This document shows positions 20,055 to 28,996 of a stretch of DNA of 64,000 nucleotides, one piece after another. The notes under the pieces were generated by a model. The model was given only the letters and a program-made list of their open reading frames with translations. It was not told the origin of the DNA and searched no databases. Every line of letters starts with the position of its first letter. Within the stretch, counting starts at the first letter, position 1. Origin of the DNA: Actinostola sp. cb2023 (taxonomy: Eukaryota; Cnidaria; Anthozoa; Actiniaria; Actinostolidae); contig JAUJYZ010000593.1 in the NCBI GenBank assembly GCA_033675265.1, forward strand, positions 232,501 through 296,500, given 5' to 3'. Made by a program: the position numbers and the translations under genes.

Positions 20055-21993
20055 AATGTATATCTAAGATCTAACTTTGTTTTAACTTTGTTTTAGTTTT
20101 ATGGAATTTTTTTGAATATAATAATATATATTATACTAAATGCCTTCAAAGTAGTCGAAATTTCTACAATTTTACACACTCAAAATACGCTCTATCAGCC
20201 AGACACTCGACATGGCCAGGTAATCCCTTAATCCCTTAATCCCTTACTACCATAGACGACCTCCGAGGACGACTTTCAAACCTTTCTTCAAAATCATTCA
20301 AACATATTGATTTTGAAAGAAACAGTACTCGTTTCTATTTTATATTTAACTCAATATAATTTTTGTCTTTGAACAACGGAGTTATTTCGTAATAATTTAT
20401 TATAACGAGAAATGTGAATGCTCTGTGATGAGTTATAGACATGTTCATGATAACAAGCCGCTAGGAAAGTGATAATTGGATCAGACTGCGAGTACAATAG
20501 AAACCGTGATTCCCTGCTGAGATTTCCACCAACTTGAAAGCGGTGGAAACGCCGTAACTAAGCAGTGCGGCTCGCCATGAGAAGCTCGTGTTGTATCGAG
20601 AGAGAACCAGTTGTGTTGAATTAATATGCAGACGAGAAATGATGTTGTATCGAGGGCAAGCCATCGATCACCTTTTAAACACGTTCATTTCACATACAAG
20701 TTCCACGAAGTTTCTCATCAAAAAATGAACTCAAAAACTATCATGATCTCGCTATGCCATGTTGGCGTTTGTTGCTAATTGTAATAGCTTCGTGTACACT
20801 AGAAGTTATATCCGGCTTGTATTTAAACTCACGACCAGCGATGTAAAAATACTAACATCTAATCGACAGAAAGCTACAGAGGTCAAACAGTCGAGCCAGC
20901 CGAGTTGTTTTCAGTAATACTGCATCAATGTAATTAAGCAAATCCCTATCTGAATATTATTTGGCCTTGCATTTCTGTCTGAAAGTGTATTTCTAACCGA
21001 TGTCAAATACTGATGTCGGTGGCTTGTAAGAACTCGTAAAACAGAGATAGAGATCTGCGAATCGTACTTGGGACGTATATTCATGCTTAGCCGTTCTGAT
21101 AACGTCGGCTTGCACGTATATTGTTACTCGTGCCCAGGCCTAAGGCCGAGGCACGAGGTATAAAATACAGTCCGTATTTTTTTGTTGGTTCATGACGCGA
21201 ATCCACAATCGAGTGGGACTGGTAACTAGACCATGAGGAGAAATCCAAAATGGCCTCTCTCAGAAATGTTATTTAATACTGATCAGTTTGTAAAAACTAC
21301 AGTTGATTGTCATTAATTTGTGAAATAATTTTGCAAGGAATTCATATCTGAGTAGCATATACACTATACCTGTATGTATTGAAATGTAAAAAATGAATGG
21401 AAGGTGGAGGCCCATAAGTATGCGCCATTCATGCTGCAGTGCATCCCAGTACTCAACATCAATTGAACTCAAAAGTAATCAAACGAACTCAAAAGCAAAT
21501 CAAATGAACTCAAAAGCAAATCAAATCAACTCAAAAACTATCATGATCTCGCTATGCCGTAATTTACAAGAGCCATTCTTAATTATATCAAAAGAAGCCG
21601 TCTCATTATCTATTGTTTTAAATAAGAACGGCTCATGATTAGCACGACGACGGTCTGAACTAGGCCTAACAATTATTGATTAAACCAATGTATTGGCATA
21701 GCCCTACCAGCGTCCTTTCAAACCTGAACTTCGTGTTTAAGCCTCTCAATGAAACAATGGATTCTTTAAACCTATATTTTATTTTTATGCATACGAACGA
21801 GACCTGAGATGTATTTGCATATGAATTGTGCATTTATGCAAAGGGTCTATTGCTGGGTTTGTATGGGTTTGTATGCGATCAAGCAATGGATGACTCGGCG
21901 GCCATGTTGGTGGTACAAACAAGAGAAGCTAACGAGGAATGCATTGTTATCGGGATCCAACATGGCCGCCATGACGTCACATGCAAGACTTAC
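20055..21993. other. Repeat-bearing intergenic stretch
   Basis: No gene was recognised. It holds three TTAATCCC units at about 20224, a repeat (20578-20760) shared with 62817-62965, a hairpin CTCGTGCC...GGCACGAG at 21128-21158, a second copy of CTCAAAAACTATCATGATCTC at 21529, and an inverted GGCGGCCATGTTGG / CCAACATGGCCGCC pair at about 21898-21972. Confidence 0.55.
20578..20760 (+). repeat. Dispersed repeat B, copy 1
   Basis: The block starting AGAAGCTCGTGTTGTATCG and running through GCCATCGATCACC and AAGTTCCACGAA recurs at 62817-62965, where it directly abuts the other dispersed repeat. No coding content was recognised. Confidence 0.7.
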
Positions 21994-22162
21994 CAAGTAT
22001 TACTTTGAAATACCAAGGAATCGGATAGGGAAATATACAGTGGGCAGCGGTCACTACCCATTGAGGGCTAATCAGTGTTCCTGCACAGTATTGAGTAAAA
22101 GATAAATTGCTTCTTAATCCGTCCAGTTGAACTTGCCAGGGCCATAAGTGACGTACGGGCCT
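21994..22162 (-). CDS. Serine protease exon with the catalytic His
   Basis: After a GTACAG acceptor the exon reads WPWQVQL...[18 protein letters not shown], the S1-family segment bearing the catalytic His in TAAHC. It ends KVILG at a GTAAGT donor in phase 1. That phase and sequence fit the next family segment, GAHNR, which opens the Asp exon at 2652 downstream on this strand, 19 kb away. The other Asp exon (56593) lies upstream and cannot follow it in cis. The acceptor is only 20 bp from the minisatellite array. It is either part of a gene with huge introns or an orphan exon. Confidence 0.75.
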
Positions 22163-22181
22163 CTGTACCACTTACTACACG

Positions 22182-23788
22182 CTTAATACGACACCGACCA
22201 CCTGCTATTGAGAGAACAATAATATTAATACGACACCGACCACATGCTATTCAGAGAACAATAATATTAATTATAATACGATACCGACCACATGCTATTG
22301 AGAGAACAATATTATTAATACGACACCGACCACATGCTAGTGAGAGAACAATAATATTAATACGACACCGATCACATGCTATTCAGAGAACAATAATATT
22401 AATTATAATACGATACCGACCACATGCTATTGAGAGAACAATATTATTAATACGACACCGACCACATGCTATTGAGAGAACAATAATATTAATACGACAC
22501 CGATCACATTCTATTGAGAGAACAATAATATTAATACGACACCGACCACATTCTATTGAGAGAACAATAATATTAATACGACACCGACCACATGCTAGTG
22601 AGGGAACAATAATATTAATACGACACCGACCACATGCTAGTGAGGGAACAATAATATTAATACGACACCGACCACATGCTAGTGAGAGAACAATAATATT
22701 AATACGACACCGATCACATGCTATTGAGAGAACAATAATATTAATACGACACCGACCACATTCTATTGAGAGAACAATAATATTAATACGACACCGACCA
22801 CATGCTAGTGAGGGAACAATAATATTAATACAACAACGACCACATGCTATTGAGAGAACAATAATATTAATACGATACCGACCACATGCTATTGAGAGAA
22901 CAATAATATTAATACGAGACCGACCACATGCTATTGAGAGAACAATAATATTAATACGACACCGACCACATTCTATTGAGAGAACAATAATATTAATACG
23001 ACACCGACCACATGCTAGTGAGAGAACAATAATATCAACACGACACCGACCACATGCTATTGAGAGAACAATAATATTAATACGACACCGACCACATGCT
23101 ATTGAGAGAACAATAATAGTAATACGACACCGACCACATGCTATTGAGAGAACAATAATATTAATACGACACCGACCACATGCTATTGAGAGAACAATGA
23201 TATTAATACGATACCGACCACCTGCTATTGAGAGAACAATAATATCAACACGACACCGACCACATGCTATTGAGAGAACAATAATATTAATACGACACCG
23301 ACCACATGCTATTGAGAGAACAATAATATTAATACGACACCCACCACATGCTATTGAGAGAACAATAATATCAACACGACACCGACCACATGCTATTGAG
23401 AGAACAATAATATTAATACGACACCGACCACATGCTAGTGAGAGAACAATAATATTAATACGACACCGACCACATGCTATTGAGAGAACAATAATATTAA
23501 TACGACACCGACCACATGGTAGTGAGAGAACAATAATATTAATACGACACCGACCACATGCTATTGAGAGAACAATAATATTAATACGACACCCACCACA
23601 TGCTATTGAGAGAACAATAATATCAACACGACACCGACCACATGCTATTGAGAGAACAATAATATTAATACGACACCGACCACATGCTAGTGAGAGAACA
23701 ATAATATTAATACGACACCGACCACATGCTATTGAGAGAACAATAATATTAATACGACACCGACCACCTGCTATTGAGAGAACAATAA
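22182..23788. repeat. 42-bp minisatellite array, about 38 units
   Basis: The unit is close to TAATACGACACCGACCACATG followed by CTATTGAGAGAACAATAATAT. Common variants are TTGCTAGT for CTATTG-type positions, GATACC for GACACC, and ATCAACACG for ATTAATACG. Because 42 is divisible by three, long open frames run through both strands (14-residue repeats), but they are by-products. Small islands of the same unit occur at 25826-25943 and 26808-26943. Confidence 0.95.
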
Positions 23789-23945
23789 GCAATTATTCGA
23801 TGAGGTTGAGCATGATATCGTATATTTTCAAGACCGAGGTCTGTGTTATCTGCGGAAGCCGTAGGCTGAGGCAGATAACACAGACAGGAGGCCTTGGTAA
23901 TTTACGATATCATGCGAAAACCGAATACAATAATTGTTTTATTAA
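23780..23945. repeat. Inverted-repeat element at array edge
   Basis: AACAATAAGCAATTATTCG...CATGATATCGTA is mirrored by TACGATATCATGCG...ATACAATAATTGTT. The centre CTGTGTTATCTGC...GCAGATAACACAG is itself a strong hairpin. It closes the minisatellite array on its right side. Confidence 0.7.
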
Positions 23946-24329
23946 ACATTTTGTGTATAAGTAAGAACACAATTATTATCATTTAAATTAAATGAGATAT
24001 ATTATTAAACAAACTTTTTATTTTGAAACTGAAGTGCTCAAAGTACACAAACTTAACTCTCAATAAAATGAAATTCAGTAAACACGAATAAGTTGCTTAG
24101 TATAATTAAGAAATAAATGAGAAAAAATGTCAGTTTAAATTTTAGTTGTTGAAGGTAACATTACAGTTTAAGAAATTATAAGATTTTGAAACTTGCGAGT
24201 TCGAGTTACTAACACTTACATCTCTCATCAAAAATTCTTCTTGTGACAAAGTATATATAGGTGAAATGTTTGAGGTATCGTTACTTACAACTAGACTATT
24301 TGGTTTCAGTTCCATGTGATGCAGCCATG

Positions 24330-25250
24330 ATGGTTTCTGACATTTTTTTATTGGTGTTTATGTCCGTTTGACAGTAGCTTCTTATGCTGTTCTCGCTCTT
24401 ATGACCACTAACCGCCATGATGTGGCGTGCTTCAAAACCAGAACTATCCAGTATGGTTACAGAAGTCGCTCCAATAGAGTGATTCGAGAGATAGTTTTCA
24501 TTCTCTCTCCAAGCATCCGTTCTCCAACTACCATGTTGTCATAGCAAATTTCGTCAATTCCGATTTTGGCGTCTTTCTTCGGTCTCTGAAACAAAAACTG
24601 GTTTCTTGGATTCAGGTGTTTAATATAGAGCTCCAAAGAGGCAACAGGACAGTTCGGGCCAGGTTTTTCGTACATCGTTCCGCCCTCAAAGCCGTCATCG
24701 TCCTCTCTTCTGTTCTTTGTTAGTTCGTCGCCCGTTTTACCACAGGCAACCCAAGCTCTTATTTAGTGGTTTTTGGTAATTACAAAAAAAACACTAAATA
24801 AGAGCTTGGGTTGCCTGTGGTTTTACACACGTATCTAGATCCTTTGTCGTCACAGCTGAATGAGAAGTCGGTTACTTTTAGCTCTCGGAGATTTTGCCGG
24901 CCACGACGGCAGAAAAACAACATGATCTCAAAAAAGACTTTGTTTTGCAGTGTTTTTGGGTCAACCAAGCTAAACACTCCGCATTCATACAGCTTTCGAA
25001 GGGCATTTTCAAGTATGGCCGGTTTGTGCACAACCTTCGCTAATCCTTGTCTTTTGAGATCAACACACTTCGCTAGAAAGACTTTATTTGCTTCACAAAA
25101 CACTGTGTCGTTGATTACGAAGAACCATCGCTTTTTCTCGCTTCGGCATAAAATGTTTTTAAAATAATGGCCAATGAAGTTTTGTCTTGTGGCTCTTCTA
25201 ATCTTTTCTCTCTCAGGTAATCGTTGAATATGGTGTTCCGATCCCGCCAA
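24330..25250 (-). pseudogene. DUF3504-type (Crypton-derived-like) tyrosine recombinase, broken
   Basis: The minus strand encodes, in several frames, the parts of a DUF3504-family tyrosine recombinase. Residues in 25250-24790 include a helical core and FFCRRGRQNLREL, with the first catalytic Arg. 24740-24457 carries CPVASLELYIKHLNP and FLFQRP. After a frameshift, 24480-24330 encodes NHSIGATSV, VSGHKS and SYC, the HxxR, H and Tyr region. In NHSIGAT the second catalytic Arg appears to be Gly. The frame breaks near 25200, within a snap-back at 24739-24821, and near 24490. Enzymes of this family integrate Crypton elements by site-specific recombination; this copy cannot make a full protein. Confidence 0.7.
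24739..24821. repeat. 30-bp snap-back duplication inside the recombinase relic
   Basis: ACCACAGGCAACCCAAGCTC through ATTTAGTG is repeated as an exact reverse complement after a 23-bp spacer. One arm is recombinase coding sequence, so the other is an inverted copy made in place. It interrupts the reading frame. Confidence 0.85.
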
Positions 25251-25825
25251 AAATCAAAGTTGACATGAAACATTGAACTTCACAGTACAACATCGAAGTT
25301 CATCTCTCAACTTTCAAGTACTTGAGATCGAATATCCAACTTCATGCATCAACATTAGAGTTGTCATCTGAACATCGAAGTTCACAAACAGCAACTTAAT
25401 TTCAACCGGCGACTTTCGACTTTTTATATAACTACATGTAATCATTGCAATTTAATTGGCGACATTTATCGTGCTTAAATAAAGCTATTCATTCATTCAC
25501 ATCAACACACAAACTCGGAACAATATAGTTGAAAACTTTCACGCTTGCCTTCGTTGCTTTTTTTGTGTTTTTGCATCTTTATCTTCGATAAGAAGATTTA
25601 GATCGTCTTGTGACACAGACGCAAATCGTGCTGCCATGGCCATTGAAGCTCGTTGTGGCAAATGTACCACTTTATGACCTTGAATGAACTTGACAGGATA
25701 AATCTATTATCTGCAGCAGATAATAGATTTATCCTGTCAAGTTCACAGGCTATCGAAAATTAACTGTATGCTCTCAGCCAAATCAGAAACGAGATAATGA
25801 GTAAAATGTTTAATAATAATATTGA
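25251..25825. other. Spacer with AACTTCA-type degenerate repeats
   Basis: Between 25260 and 25400, AACATCGAAGTTCA and related AACTTCA motifs recur six or more times. A perfect long palindrome follows at 25685-25745. No gene was recognised. Confidence 0.5.
25685..25745. repeat. 61-bp palindrome with a single-base centre
   Basis: The arms TGAACTTGACAGGATAAATC through TATCTGC and the exact reverse complement are 30 bp each, separated by one A. Nothing else in the window is so compact and exact. Confidence 0.9.
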
Positions 25826-25943
25826 TACTACACCGACACATGCTAGTCAGAGAACAATAATATTAATACGACACCCACCACATGCTAGTGAGAGAACAAT
25901 AATAGTAATACGACACCGACCACATGCTAGTGAGAGAACAATA
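25826..25943. repeat. Minisatellite island, left
   Basis: Nearly three units of the 42-bp minisatellite lie here, 2 kb from the main array. The island is cut by the element at 25944-26807 and resumes after it. Confidence 0.85.
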
Positions 25944-26807
25944 CATTGCCAGAAATATGGGACATTAGCCAGCGGTTTCCTCGGGCTCAGCATTTTGTCC
26001 CAAAACTCGCTAAAAAGTTCTAATTGCTAATGAAATGACATAGAGATCTTAATTAGCGTTCATCTTTGTTTAGAAAGCGATTTTAGAACTTCAAAATATC
26101 AAAAAGACTGACTTTATTTTCCAACTGTCGATCAAAATATGACACAGGAAGCCCAACACAGAAATAGAGGGTATACACGGAAATACATCGAAATTTAACC
26201 CTTCACGCTCTCGGACTCCCTGTGTGCAATCCCAGAATGCACTAAGAACTCATGTAAACAGGAAAATGGCGGATGGTGGAGAAATAGCGAAGTTTTTGGC
26301 TCGTTCTGACTCAAAACTAGATCTCAACATGGCGTCTTTACCATTTATTTGTACCTAAAGTTCAGAGCTTTTGGGCGGAAGATGGAATTGCGATATAACA
26401 TATTTTATCGGCGATTTGAACACACTAAACAGTGTTTTACTGGCATCGAGATGTGCACTTCTGCTGTGTCAAGGCCTACTACCTCAAACTGACCGATAAC
26501 TGCGTAGGGTTGTTCGATCTTACAGTAAATGTATGGGAAATCTGGTAGCTTCAATGTGAAGAAAACAAACTGCTCGGGCGGAAAACCTGGTCTTCGTTGT
26601 AGATCGGTAATATGGTGAGTGCAACGATTGATAGATACCTTAATACTTTCTAGATGTGCAACGAGTGTGTTAAACCTCTGAACGCTACAAATTCTGAAAA
26701 GTCAATTTTTCCCATACATTTTCTTATACAGAACGGCAACCATTTTGCATTTTTTGTGCCGTAAAACGCATGCGCGGCGGCCATCTTGTCCCATATTTCT
26801 GGCAATG
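25944..26807. mobile_element. Non-autonomous DNA element with about 21-bp TIRs, inserted in the minisatellite
   Basis: The left end CATTGCCAGAAATATGGGAC is matched exactly by GTCCCATATTTCTGGCAATG at the right end. The 864 bp between carry no transposase. Both flanks are 42-bp minisatellite units, so the insertion is later than the array. The TSD cannot be fixed because the flank (AATA) is itself repetitive. Confidence 0.85.
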
Positions 26808-26943
26808 AATAGTAATACGACACCGACCACATGCTAGTGAGAGAACAATAATATTAATACGACACCGACCACATGCTAGTGATAGAACAATAATATTAAT
26901 ACGACACCCACCACATGCTAGTGAGAGAACAATAATATTAATG
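26808..26943. repeat. Minisatellite island, right
   Basis: About three more units of the 42-bp repeat, continuing the island interrupted by the 864-bp element. Confidence 0.85.
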
Positions 26944-27110
26944 CAGACATTCTAGATTCTGATTGGCTAGCAGTGTAATTAACACGTAAAAAGTGCAGTG
27001 AAAATTACTTTTCCTAAATGATATTATTAGTAATCATTTGTAATTATTAGTACTTAGAAATTGTTAGTACTAATCAGAAGCAATAACTCCACGTGAAAAC
27101 ACACATCAAT

Positions 27111-27190
27111 CACTACAGAAAAACCTGAGCCCCAGGTGGGAAACGAACCCACGTTTCAGTCCCACCTGGGGCTCATATTTTTCTGTAGTG
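27111..27190. repeat. Hairpin element with pol III B-box-like loop
   Basis: CACTACAGAAAAA and TGAGCCCCAGGTGGGA are both mirrored exactly on the right arm. On the minus strand the centre reads GGGTTCGTTTCCC, close to a pol III B-box. It may be a tRNA-related foldback or a coincidence of a short centre. Confidence 0.6.
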
Positions 27191-27351
27191 GATGAATGCG
27201 AGTGTTGTAGAATAGTATACAATTTTGCCTTTATTTCATTATTAATAGAAATCGTGGTAAATCGTTATCAATGATTGTTAAATAATTTAGTAAAAATCCG
27301 TCAATAAATAATCACCGTGTAAGTGTTTTTGTTCGTAGATATCTTACTACG

Positions 27352-27549
27352 GATAAGGCCTCTCACATTTACAAACATCTAGAGAGCTCGTCGGAATGCC
27401 GAGCCCTATGCTCCAGTGAATCATTTAAGATACTTGATCAGGCTATAACTGGCTTCCAACTGAAAATTAAGGAAGCCATTCACATCCTTTGGGAAACGCC
27501 CTCTTTAAATCAACAAGTCTCTCATGTAAATTTAAAACTTTCACTGTAA
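27352..27549 (+). pseudogene. C-terminal fragment of a Penelope-like retroelement
   Basis: A 65-residue frame, SHIYKHLESS...FQLKIKEAIHILWETPSLN...VNLKLSL-stop, matches the C-terminal pattern I associate with reverse-transcriptase/GIY-YIG proteins of Penelope-like elements. Everything upstream is missing. The hammerhead-like core that follows at 27636 fits this family, whose ends carry hammerhead ribozymes. Family assignment is from memory of the pattern and could be another retroelement. Confidence 0.5.
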
Positions 27550-27635
27550 TCACACACTTCAATGTTCTTTTGTTCTTCATACTGATATATCATTATATAT
27601 AAGCTCATACATTGTATAGATCACTCATTAAATTA

Positions 27636-27663
27636 CTGATGATGGCAGCAGCACTGCCGAAAC
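27636..27663 (+). ncRNA. Hammerhead ribozyme-like core
   Basis: CTGATGA (27636-27642) is followed by stem II GGCAG/CTGCC (27644-27648 with 27654-27658) capped by CAGCA, then GAAAC (27659-27663). These are the invariant parts of a hammerhead. Stems I and III are not obvious, as is usual for the minimal retroelement type that works as a dimer. Confidence 0.55.
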
Positions 27664-27908
27664 ATGTTTAAATTAAAAATTGTTGTAATCTTTATCAAAT
27701 TATTGAGACGAAGCTTCTGCTCTCAAGAACATTTGGAGATATCTTAGCCTTTTAAAAACCAAAAGACAAAGTAAACATCAGATCAATAGCATTGACTCGT
27801 ATGCAAAATAGAATCAATCAAAATCAATAGATAACAATAGATGTGTAAGTAAAAAACAACTTTATTATTCAATTAAACTGACAAAAAAAATGTACAAATA
27901 TTTGTCTT

Positions 27909-28763
27909 CTAGTATGTAACCCAATTATCTGAGAAGCGTTTAACTCTAAGACGCTTGAGAGACGGGTTCTTTCCTCGCATTCTTGGTGTAGTTGGTGGTG
28001 TTGGAGGGTAGATATAGTTTTCATCAGTCGTTTTAGCGGGTTCTTTAGTATTGAAAGGTGTAGAGCGTGATTCTTTCTTGTGCATTTGAACAATATGACT
28101 TCGACGCTTCTCGTTTCGCAAGAGATATTTCGGCATGTTTATCTTGTCCAACGATTCGGTAAACCGCTCCCATCCCTTTGGATCATTTTCTTTTCTAGAC
28201 CTAAGTTGGTCATTAATCAAGTCAATGATGTTTGAACCAGGAATCGGGTGCTCATTAATAATTAATAATAATCATTAATAAATTAATAAATAATAATCAT
28301 TAATCGTGACTTCGCCTTTATCGTTCCACGAAACGTGATCACTGTTTGCCTTCAATCGATTAATCATGGACTGGGCCAAAGTGCGTGAGCTTTTTGGAAT
28401 AGATTCAAGAATTTCGTTGTCCGTCAATGGGTGTTGGTCACTTTGTTCAGTTTGCATGAGGTTTGATATCACGCCTTTCACCCTCTTCTTTGTTTCCCTG
28501 ACTACTTGTTGAAGCGTTTTCTTGGTGAATCTTAACGGTAGGAATAAACTGCCGCTTTTGTTCTTGAACTTCGAGAAAGCGCTGAAGGTTTTGATTGTAT
28601 TGCGCTACCTTATCATCTGCCGGTTTCTTAGTGTCGTGTCTTCCATCTTCTTGTCTAATCGAATCAAAGATTTTGTCGTAGGAACGGTCTGCATGTTTTC
28701 TTTGCGTTCCAACATGTCCATGAATTCTTCAGGAACAAGAACCATACGCTTAGAATACTTCAT
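27909..28763 (-). pseudogene. Polinton/adintovirus-like structural-module protein, frameshifted
   Basis: The frame starts MKYSKRMVLVPEEF, a pattern I know from a conserved protein of Polinton-like elements. It continues, after one-base frame breaks at about 28600 and 28500, into a segment with the motif VSWNDKGEV, then PIPGSN and a basic C-terminus ending RFSDNWVTY. An AT-rich insertion of about 45 bp (28252-28300), made of inverted ATTAATGATTATTATT units, interrupts it just before PIPGSN. The exact role (capsid-associated or core protein) is not known to me. It forms a cluster with the next two entries on the same strand. Confidence 0.55.
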
Positions 28764-28766
28764 CGC

Positions 28767-28976
28767 TTAAGAAAACAACTCGGTAAGAGCTGAAATAGCA
28801 GGAGGTAAGAGAGTGAGTAAAATCGATCCACCACTCTGTACGATGTAGCGTGTTTTATGCTTGAATGGAACTTGGCGATCTGCTAAACGTCTTAGTTGTT
28901 CTCTGAACCTACAAAGCTTGCTCTTCTGAGAGGGTGACAGTTTGACAACTCCTTTTAACACGTTGAAATGGTACAA
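28767..28976 (-). CDS. Small basic Polinton-like protein (69 aa), possible core peptide
   Basis: The frame is short, intact and very basic: LKGVVKLSPSQKSKLCRFREQLRRLADRQVPFKHKTR, followed by a hydrophobic, GG-containing tail. Similar small proteins sit beside the packaging ATPase in Polinton-like elements. The stop lies only three bases before the next ATG. Its role is inferred; a nucleic-acid-binding core peptide is possible. Confidence 0.5.
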   Translation of the reverse strand: MYHFNVLKGVVKLSPSQKSKLCRFREQLRRLADRQVPFKHKTRYIVQSGGSILLTLLPPAISALTELFS

Positions 28977-28996
28977 CTTTTTTTCATCACCTACTT

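Noticed and set aside
22383..23964. 469-codon minus-strand and 255-codon plus-strand open frames
   Set aside because: Both are translations of the 42-bp minisatellite (14-residue repeats) and stay open on both strands because 42 is a multiple of three.
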